Shown here piece by piece: positions 56,301-64,000 of a stretch of DNA of 64,000 bases; position 1 is the stretch's first letter; each line of letters opens with the position of its first letter. Position numbers and translations under genes: made by a program. A model generated the notes under the pieces. It worked only from the letters and a program-made list of their open reading frames with translations. It did no database searches and was not told the origin of the DNA. Origin of the DNA: Scylla paramamosain (Eukaryota > Arthropoda > Malacostraca > Decapoda > Portunidae); contig NW_026973669.1 of assembly GCF_035594125.1 (NCBI RefSeq), forward strand, positions 414,001 through 478,000, read 5' to 3'.

Positions 56301-58600
56301 ACTGTATGAGTCAACTGATTCTACACCAAAGCTACGTCCTCCACGGTGGCGTCTAGATAAAGTGGACTGGCAGCTATTCACAGAATTCAGCACCCCTGCC
56401 TGCTCAATAGATGACACAGGAAACTGTGATGAGGCTACAACATATTTCACTTTTGCACTCCGCTGCTATTCAGTCTATTCCTAAGACCTCTGGCTCTGGC
56501 TCGCTCTGAAATGCGATTGTACAACCGCGGTTCAAGAAAAGCGTGCTGCTTTTTCTCCCCTTCGACGGCATCATGGGGACATTCACTACTTGGAGGCTAT
56601 TCGACAAGCGAGTGCCCATGCTCGCCACACCTTAAAGAGGGTTCGGCAGGAGTCTTGGAAGAGTTATGTCTCCTACATTTACAGTTCGCACAGTACTCAC
56701 CGAGTCGGCAAAAATATTTGGAAAGTATTCTGCCTCCCTCACCTGTTCTATCCCATATTGATGGGGGGGGGGATGCTAGTATATCCGCAAGGAAGTTTAA
56801 GTACTTAGTGTCCAACATTTCGCTGTAGCTATAAACAATGTCATTGGTGTACTTCCGGAAGGAGTTTGTGGTAGCTTATATGTCGATGACTTGTCTATCT
56901 CCTTTTCTGCACCACGTATGCCATTTATTGCAGGTGGCACACAGATTTCTCATTGGGCAGCAACTTGGGTAATTCGTTTCTTGGCTTCGAAGACTGTAGC
57001 CATGCATTTTTGCCGCCTTCATGGTGTTCACCCTGACCCAGACTTGTATCTGTATGATAGAGGAATCTCTTGTGTTCAGGAAACTCGTTTGCTGGAACTT
57101 ATATTTGACAATCGCCTGACGTTGCTATATTAAGGCAGCATGCATGAAGGCGTTGTCACTTCTCAGAGTTTTGGCTCATACTTCATGGGGCGCTGACAGA
57201 CAGACCTTCCATGCGTTGCACAGAATTCTTATTCTTTCAAAATTGGAGTACGGTTGTGAAATCTATTGGTCTGTTACTGAAGCTCACCTCCGTGTGTTGG
57301 ATTCGGTGCATTACGCTGGTATTCGCCTGGCAAGTCGTGCGTTCCCTTTCATCCCCAATCCCTAGCTGGCTGGTGGATGCTGGTGTCCTGCCATACGTCC
57401 TGCCTATGTCGTCAGTCTCTGCCTTCCTGAGGCTGTCACTTGTAAAACAGTTTCCCATGATGCACGTTCTCCCTTTTATGATGCTCGCCCTAGTTTTCCT
57501 AAGCCTTTTGGATATCGTGTCGGGTCTGCTATGACCGAGTTTGATGCATCTCTCCATTTGTCCCCATCACCTTTCAAGGGTCGGACACTGGCAGTTTTCG
57601 CTGGTGCTGATCTGCCTTCCTGTTGTTAATAATAAAAACTTATTACCACAGTACGAGTCTCGTGCTTTATTTTGGAACACTCTTTGACATACTCTGGCTC
57701 CATCCCTGTCTGCACAGATGGGTGAAAGTCTGATGCAGAAGTGGGATATAGTGTTTTTTTTTCTTTTTTTTTTTTTTCTTTGCGAGAGTTGCTCCTGTTT
57801 GTTATCTGCCATTATTGTTGCCCTAGAAATAATTTTTACCTAACTCTTTTCAAGTTTTACTATTTTTAGTGACTTTCGTAGTGGAGCATTTACTTCCTAA
57901 GTCCCTCCCCTAATTTTATCTGTTTTAGAGAGGGTTTTGCCTGCTTCAGGGCAGAGGATATCACATATCATTTTGTTGGGTACCCTCACACATGGGAGTT
58001 CATGGGAATGAGAAAGCTGATAGTCTACTTGTAGAGGCGGCAACTCGGACTGCTCCTCCCACCCCCTTCCATTCATGATTTATACTCCAGTTTAATGATG
58101 GTAGTTCTTCCCAGTTGGCAGGGCAGGCTAGAAGATGTGGTTACCACCATTAAGATGGGTGAGATAACTTTTTAAATTTCCGTCCATAAATGTGCAGGGC
58201 CGCCGCTCAGAGACTGACTGCATTGGCCCATCTCCGTACGGGTCACACACGCCTCACTCATTGTTACGTCATTTCCCGGGAAACCCAACCATTTTGTGAA
58301 GACTGCTTAGTTCGCTTTACGGTGCTACACTTTTAGTGGAATGCCTTAGTATAGTGAAGCTGCGTGAGCGATATCTTTTCCGCTGTCGCGATGAAGATAG
58401 GACTTTTCAGATGTCGCTGATACTTGGAGAGAGGGCTCTCTCCCTGCAACATGAGATTCTTAATTCTGGTGCTGGTCTTCTAAACAAACTATAGATTACC
58501 TTTTAACAGTTCTAGTTGTGGGTGTTAGTGTTGGTGTTGGTCTTCACCCAAGAGAGGATTTTAGCAGTAGCTACGAGGGGGCCGCTAGCTCATCCTGCGT
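53371..58600 (+). mobile_element. LINE N2 (I/jockey-like with RNase H), nearly full length but inactive
   Basis: A 5' UTR of about 650 bp (begins GTGAGAACCGCCTTGTCGTG) is followed by a gag-like ORF1 (about 54050-54980) with zinc knuckles CGHCSALDSHPTPEC and CFYCRETHPLRSRQC near 54720-54825. Endonuclease at about 55700-56240 has LLLGDFSGLHPLW. The linker has PPRWRLDKVDWQLF near 56340. RT is partly deleted near 56770; LYVDDLSISF near 56880 keeps the Asp-Asp. RNase H remains at about 57580-58050 (GVHGNEKADSL), and the C-terminal zinc region CEDCLVRF near 58300. Stops and frameshifts are common. Two more copies of its 5' UTR lie at 61089-63655. Confidence 0.78.
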
Positions 58601-58619
58601 TCGCTGAGGTCATTAGTAA

Positions 58620-61110
58620 TGTCCCCATCACCTGAATGTTGTCCATCTTCGATCACTACTCCGCATCCCGCACACCCATCTACACCAACAAAACCTTCGA
58701 TATACACGTAGACTGTGAAGTGAAGAAAGGGCATCAATTCTTGATCAACTTTTGTCGCAGCTCGGCATCCTTCATGCTGGCTTTCACTTTCTTTTCGTTT
58801 GATTCAGGAAGTATCGCGTGTAGAAAGAACGCAGCCCAAGGGGCCACAGCTTCGTCTTTGAGCTTGCTGTCATGTGTGAAAGCATTTATGCCGATGCTGT
58901 TATAGAGAAGCCGTCTGTTGTTTCTTTCTTTCCTTGTGGAGGGTTTGGTAAAGATCTTATGAAGGAATTTGTTTTGTTTCGATAGATCTGGTCAGTTGTA
59001 GAAGAGCAATCTCCTTAATCCTTGCCTCGACTGTGATGAGTCCCACCGCCAACCTGGCACATTCCACACAGAGGAGGTGCAGCCCAGCATGATTCGTTGT
59101 TCTGTATGCTCTCTTGGCATCAGTTAGGTTGCTTGAGTGATAAACGAAAAGAGAGCGTATAATCATGATATATAGCATTCTTAATGAAAGCACTGAAGCA
59201 CCAATGTTGCCTCCAGCCACCCTCCATAGGATACTGAGTCTACTATTGCATGCCTGCTGCAGGACTTGGGTCTGATACTTGTACTGTCCTAGTGAGTTAT
59301 TTGTAGTGCGTCACTGTGATCATTTAAGGTGTTTATTGGTTTCCTTGTGATTAGCAATCTGGTTTTGCTAGGGGAGATAACAATACCAACAGAGTTACAG
59401 GTCTTGGTGAACTTATCGAGGGGTAGCTGGATTTGGCGCTCATCCCGTGCTTTGAATGCCATGTCATCGGTGTAGATGGTCTAGAGGATACACGAAGTCT
59501 TCATCTTAGCGACTATTTTAATCAGGATGTTAAAAAGAGTAGGAAATAAGACATCTTCTTGCGGTGTGCCTAGCTCCATAGTTCTCCAATCCGAGTACAC
59601 ACCCTCAAAGAAGACAGAAGCTTGTCTTCCAGACAGGTAGTCTTGCCCTGAACATATTTGCCGAGTTCTGCTAAAATTACGACAGGGTTTGCTGTGTCAA
59701 AGGCTCCTTTCAGATTAATGAATGCAGTATACATAGCATGGACGATACTCTTTACTACATGAATGCAGTGCTGGGTTCTTCTGGCAGGCAGGAGGAAATC
59801 GTATAGGATCTTGCTAAGATGTGGTGTAATGCTGTGCTGCAGTCTCTAAAGGAGCATCCTTCCAAATAATTTGCATACATATGAAGTTAGGGATATTTGC
59901 CTTATTTCTCCGTTCTTCTCTGGCTTGGGTATGGGAATAATGGCTTGTCTCCGCGCACCTGGAAGTTTGTTGTCTTGTTAGCCCTTCTTGTCTTGTTTTC
60001 CTTCAGTGATGCTAGGAAGTTAATTATAGGTAATGCTGTCAAGTCGAGGAACAGTGGATTTTCTGGGCCTGAGGGCCTTTCTCACCTAATTTCCTTGAAT
60101 GAGATTTGATCTGTAAGACCACCTGCCTGCAGTGCCATCTCGATTTCAGTTTGTCTGCGTTTGTGGCGTTTATGTAGAGCTAACCTGACATGTAGTGGCA
60201 ATTCATCATAGCTGGACGCTGAAGCCCACTCGTCAATGAGTTCGTTTGCCTTTACTGTGGGCATCAGGATGGCTTGGGTCTTTTTTTTTTTTTTTTTTTT
60301 TACTGATGATATTCATACTTTTGAGAATTTCTGCCAGATATGTTATGTGGATGGCGTTTTGGATGTAGTTGTTCCAGACCCTTTCTTTCGCCACATGTTT
60401 GATATATTGTGTCTGCTTGGCCATGCGGTACAGTATGGTTTCTATATTGGGAGTAGGATTTGCAAGGAATGCAGCTTTGACTTTCTTATATGTCTTCTTA
60501 TTTTTTTTTTTTTTTCCACAATTCTTTTCACAAAGTCATCCTCATAGTACTGAGTGGGTGCAACTTTATTTGGATCTTGTTTTTGGCCGTCCGTTTTTGT
60601 ATCTTATTTAGTTTATAATTCTTTCAGTATTCAGATTCAGATTATCGAATTATTCAGCGGTGGGATTGGGCTATTGAACGAGATAGCTATCGTACCATTC
60701 CTGGAGTAGGGCCCTTGCTGTTACCCTATATTTTCGAAGATTATTTAGACACTTCCGGACTTTTCTGTCTCCTTATATGGCACATGTAGATTTTTAGTAA
60801 CGGCAAAGTAATCACAAATAAGTTCATCAACAGGCTGAGTGTTGTAGAATTGAAGATTATTTAGTAGTATTGTGTAATCAAGTTTAGTTTATTTCCTTTG
60901 ATGCAAATGGTGAAGCTGTAATAAGTGTTGGTGACGTTGATACTGATGTCATCAATCCAATGGTGTAGTGTACAACCGTAACGATTATGTTTCTTAGTTA
61001 TGTTTTCCCCAAGTGCAGCGTAAATTGCATTAAGGTCACCAATGACCATAGTAAGGAGAGTCCCGGCGTTGTCTCTAGTTATTGTCTCCATAGTGGGAAC
61101 CACCTTGTCG
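58620..61110 (-). mobile_element. LINE N1 (RNase H-bearing), endonuclease to RNase H
   Basis: Reading leftward: endonuclease end (MVIGDLNAIYAALGENITKK near 61020, a GDLNA motif), linker with basic residues (VRLALHKRHKRRQTEIE near 60150), RT with YTAFINLKGAFDTANP (near 59720), and the start of RNase H (VDGCAGCGVVIEDGQ near 58660). Catalytic YxDD is degenerate. A poly-T run (60281-60301) interrupts it. Order and strand fit with 52760-53295 as its 3' end. Confidence 0.65.
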
Positions 61111-61218
61111 TGGTTGGGGGTCTGCTGCGTCCCAACGAACTGGCAAGCGAGGCTAGAGGGCCTTTCTGCTCTAGCCTTAGTTTCTGCTCCACCCTTTTGA
61201 GGAGAGAACTACCCATAA
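61089..61218 (+). mobile_element. LINE N2 5' UTR copy 2, left piece
   Basis: Begins GTGGGAACCACCTTGTCGTG and stops at the ACTACCCAT block. It resumes at 62418, after an inserted C1 LINE. Confidence 0.75.
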
Positions 61219-62417
61219 GAAGAAGAAGAACATAAGAAATAAGGGAAGCTGCAAGAAGCGACCAGGCTTACATGTGGCAGTCCCTGTATGAAACACACCT
61301 ACCTATTTCCATCTGCTATCCCCATCCATAAACTTGTCTAATCTTCTCTTAAAGCTCTCTAGTGTCCTAGCACTAACTACATGATTACTGAGTCCGTTCC
61401 ATTCATCTACCACTCTATTTGAGAACCAATTTTTTCCTATCTCCTTCCTAAACCTAAATTTTTCAAGCTTGAACCCGTTATTTCTTGTTCTACCCTGGTT
61501 GCTGATCCTAAGAATTTTGCTTACATCTCCCTTGTTATAACCCTTATACCATTTAAAGACTTCTATCAGGTCCCCTCTTAACTTACGTCTCTCTAAAGAA
61601 TGTAAATTTAACAGCTTCAACCTCGCCTCGTAAGGAATACTCCTCATCCCCTGTATCCTTTTAGTCATTCTCCTCTGTACTGATTCTAATAGACCTATAT
61701 CTTTCCTGTAATGTGGGGACCAGAACTGCACCGCGTAGTCTAGATGAGGTCTGACCAGCGCCAAGTATAACTTTAATATTAATTCCGGCCTTCTACTTTT
61801 AACACTCCTAAAAATGAATCCTAGTACCCTATTTGCCTTGTTTCTGGCTTCTATGCATTGTTTCCCTAGACGGAGTTCAGAGCTAACTATAACTCCTAAA
61901 TCTTTCTCGTACCCTGTACCTACCAGAGTTTGGTTGTTTAATGTGTACCTATTGTGTGGGTTTCCTCTACCTACGCTAAGCACTTTGCATTTATTGATAT
62001 CGAATTGCATTTGCCATCTATCCGTCCATTCATTCATTCTATCTAAGTCTGCCTGCAAGGCGATGGCATCCGATTCTGACCTAATTAATCTACCTATCTT
62101 TGTGTCATCCGCAAATTTACTAACATCACTACTAATTCCACTATCCAAGTCATTGATATACATTAGAAATAACAATGGCCCTAATACTGATCCCTGTGGC
62201 ACCCCACTAATTACATGACCCCACTCGGATTTCGAGCCGTTTATTACCACTCTCTGTCGCCTGTCACTAAGCCATGACCCTATCCAGCCTAACACCTTCC
62301 CGTCTATCCCGTGTGCCCTAACCTTTCTCAGGAGCCTTTGATGGGGTACCTCCTTTGATGGGGTACCTTGTCAAATGCTTGGGTACCTTGTCAAATGCTT
62401 TACCTTGTCAAATGCTT
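61219..62417 (-). mobile_element. CR1-like LINE (C1), 5'-truncated copy with intact RT C-terminal frame
   Basis: Inserted in the N2 5' UTR. Its 3' UTR at 61219-61302 ends in the AACATAAGAAATAAGGG form of the C1 tail. The 5' end breaks off inside RT at the KAFDKVP block, with stuttered repeats at 62331-62420. The coding part is the cleanest retroelement frame in the window, so this is probably a young insertion. Confidence 0.88.
61303..62295 (-). CDS. C1 LINE reverse transcriptase, C-terminal 330 residues, uninterrupted
   Basis: Open from LGWIGSWLSDRRQRVVI to the stop, with ISGVPQGSVLGPLLFLMYIN (RT motif), VSKFADDTKIGRL (catalytic Asp-Asp), then the thumb region (RPHLDYAVQFWSPHYRKDI) and the end (SARTLESFKRRLDKFMDGD). 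The upstream finger and palm motifs are missing because of 5' truncation, so it cannot be active, yet there is no frameshift or stop over nearly 1 kb. Confidence 0.88.
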   Translation of the reverse strand: MLGWIGSWLSDRRQRVVINGSKSEWGHVISGVPQGSVLGPLLFLMYINDLDSGISSDVSKFADDTKIGRLIRSESDAIALQADLDRMNEWTDRWQMQFDINKCKVLSVGRGNPHNRYTLNNQTLVGTGYEKDLGVIVSSELRLGKQCIEARNKANRVLGFIFRSVKSRRPELILKLYLALVRPHLDYAVQFWSPHYRKDIGLLESVQRRMTKRIQGMRSIPYEARLKLLNLHSLERRKLRGDLIEVFKWYKGYNKGDVSKILRISNQGRTRNNGFKLEKFRFRKEIGKNWFSNRVVDEWNGLSNHVVSARTLESFKRRLDKFMDGDSRWK

Positions 62418-62420
62418 TGC
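62331..62420. repeat. Stuttered short duplications at a LINE 5' junction
   Basis: CCTTTGATGGGGTACCT occurs twice, GGGTACCTTGTCAAATGCTT twice, and TACCTTGTCAAATGCTT three times in overlapping tandem order, all derived from the LINE's first retained bases. Confidence 0.85.
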
Positions 62421-62935
62421 TAGCAAGGTCGCCAGTAAGGGACTAAATGGTTCCCACAGTTAGGCTGCCGGTATGGGTCAACGGTGCCACTCACCAGAGG
62501 GGCGACATTTTGCGGTCGTCCTATGTTGGACGGCTAGGTGTCTGGGCTGGGATACATTATGAAGGGGAGGCCTTAGCTCCGTCATGCACAAACTTTCGAA
62601 ACATGAGGCGGCCAGCGCTCGCTCTCTTCATAGTCCCAGTAGGTGGTTTCCCTTGGTACATAGAGACATTCTATTTTTTAAAATATCCTATGGGTAAAGT
62701 TAGAAATTCATTTCGTCCTCGAGGGGCGGTGGACCAGGCCCTCGAGACGACACCCTCTGGTCGTGACAATGATATGTAGGCAGGAGCTTTTACTCCTCCT
62801 AATGCTGCTCCCCTTGTTGGAAGGTCCCTTTTGGGTGAGTTTTTCAGTCTTTTTTTTTGACATTCTAACGATCATTAATGTTTATGCCTCCATTTCATAC
62901 CGTGTTATTCACTCGGTCTTTAAGCTTTTTGGATC
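62418..62935 (+). mobile_element. LINE N2 5' UTR copy 2, right piece
   Basis: Continues the N2 UTR (AAGGTCGCCAGTAAGG, then GGTTCCCACAGTTAGGCTGCC) to the TCACTCGGTCTTTAAGC block, where it is cut off by the next copy. Confidence 0.75.
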
Positions 62936-63655
62936 CCCCTAGTGGAAACCGCTTTGTCGTGGTGAGGCAACTTGTGAGCACCTATGAGCTGGCGAGCAAG
63001 ATTAGAGGGGGCTTCAACACCTTGCTGCATCCTATTTAAGGGGAGACGGCTACCCATGCTAGTAAGGTCGCCAGTGAAAGACAAGAATAAATGGTTCCCG
63101 GAGTTAGGCCAAGAATGCTGTTCACCAGAGAGGCTACCTTTAGAGGTCGTCCTGTGACGGATGGTTGGGTGTATGGGCTGGAGCCACTTTTTAAAACGAG
63201 TGGCCCCCATGGGGACAAAGTACCCCATCCATGGCAGCCAGTGCTTGCTCCCTTCGTAGTCCCAGTATGCGGTTTCCCTTTGCCCATTTTATTTTTATGA
63301 TATCCTCATGGGTAAAAATAAAAATCCTCTGGTAGTCGAGGGGCGTTCGTCCAGACGTCACCCTCTAGTCGTAAAGTTGATGTGCAGGTAGGAGCTCGCA
63401 GTAGCCCTGCTACTCTTTCCCAGGTTTTCCTTTCGGTGAATTGCTGAGTCTTGGTTTCACACTTTTATGATCATTAATATATGTGCCTCCATGTCATACG
63501 GTGCTATTCACAAAGTTTTAAAGTCCTTCGAAACGGTTCTTCGTGTCCGTCTCAAATATGATGACGATTGTCTCTATTGTCATGCTATTGGCCGAGTTTA
63601 CCCTGAAAAGGAACACATTTTCTTAGTGTCCCCTATGTTCCGTTTTCCTCATTAG
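62936..63655 (+). mobile_element. LINE N2 5' UTR copy 3 with start of ORF
   Basis: Begins again with GTGGAAACCGCTTTGTCGTG directly after copy 2. It extends to an ATG-led frame (63491 onward, MSYGAIHKVLKSFETVLRVR) that aligns with MSYRATHSVFNSFGIVLYIH near 53970 in the long copy. The frame stops at 63653. Confidence 0.7.
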
Positions 63656-64000
63656 CATGTCTTTATTCTTAATAAGTTAGTATACTCATTTATATCATGT
63701 AGTATTATTCCCTTCGTAATTTAAGTTCTTTATATGTATGTGTGTGTAAGGGAAGAGGTGTATTTGAGGTGGAATGTGTTGAGGGAAGAGGGAACACCCA
63801 TCTGTTTGTCTCTCCCACCTGAGTCAGCCGGATTTCAGAGCGTAATAAGCCCTGAGGGGAATAGAGCGGGGGGCGTTCTCAGGGGATGAATTCGGGTGTG
63901 GAGTGGTGATGGAGTGTGTGTGTGGAGATATTAGTGATATGGCGGTATAAGCTTGATATCCAGATCAGGTTGGTGTGTCTTCAGTGGTACCAAGAGCTCT
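63656..64000. other. Unassigned
   Basis: No gene or repeat recognised; GTGTGT bits near 63740 and 63915. Confidence 0.4.

Overview
This is eukaryotic DNA, most likely from a decapod crustacean such as a crab. That is an inference from three things: intron-bearing genes with a divergent arthropod-type ionotropic receptor (IR), very long di- and trinucleotide repeats (about a dozen (AT)n runs of roughly 75-145 bp plus many CT, CA and AAT runs), and non-LTR retrotransposon families I associate with crustacean genomes. No bacterial-style genes, CRISPR arrays or confident tRNA/rRNA genes were seen.

Host genes are few. (1) At 359-574 (-) there is the first coding exon of a secreted protein, with a signal peptide and a consensus donor; its other exons lie before the window. 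(2) A divergent IR gene occupies 10457-23725 (-). I assembled five exons from splice sites, matching phases and family landmarks: S1 ligand-binding half and TM1, then pore/TM2-TM3, two S2 exons, and TM4 with the stop. The N-terminal exon(s) were not found. Its 8.2-kb intron holds a decayed Ty3/Gypsy element. (3) A second IR-like C-terminal fragment sits about 1.7 kb upstream on the same strand (25445-25557), suggesting a tandem IR cluster. (4) The last two exons of a METTL27-like methyltransferase lie at 46371-46650 (-), separated by a 95-nt intron that is mostly a GA microsatellite.

Most of the rest is nested transposable elements. From left to right: a jockey-like LINE split by a 570-bp mariner (0.8-2.5 kb); a 2.8-kb hAT-like transposon with long terminal inverted repeats inside an (AT)n array (4.2-7.0 kb); another copy of the same LINE (7.5-9.5 kb); a Gypsy element with two LTRs and a CR1-like LINE inside it (14.9-19.6 kb); a MITE (25.6 kb); a Harbinger exon (26.6 kb); an unnamed transposon-like ORF (29.1-29.9 kb); a Penelope 3' end (30.0-30.4 kb); a jockey-like LINE split by an RTE fragment (30.7-32.9 kb); a second Gypsy (37.4-40.9 kb); a pair of inverted Harbinger copies around a third copy of the first LINE (40.9-43.8 kb); and, from 52.8 kb to the end, interlocking RNase H-bearing LINEs with a CR1-like LINE inserted in one 5' UTR.

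Microsatellites are not placed indifferently. Several touch transposon ends or splice sites: one CT array is the polypyrimidine tract of an IR intron, and one GA array makes up most of a METTL27-like intron. All coordinates come from reading the sequence by eye, so splice sites could be off by a base and element edges by tens of bases.
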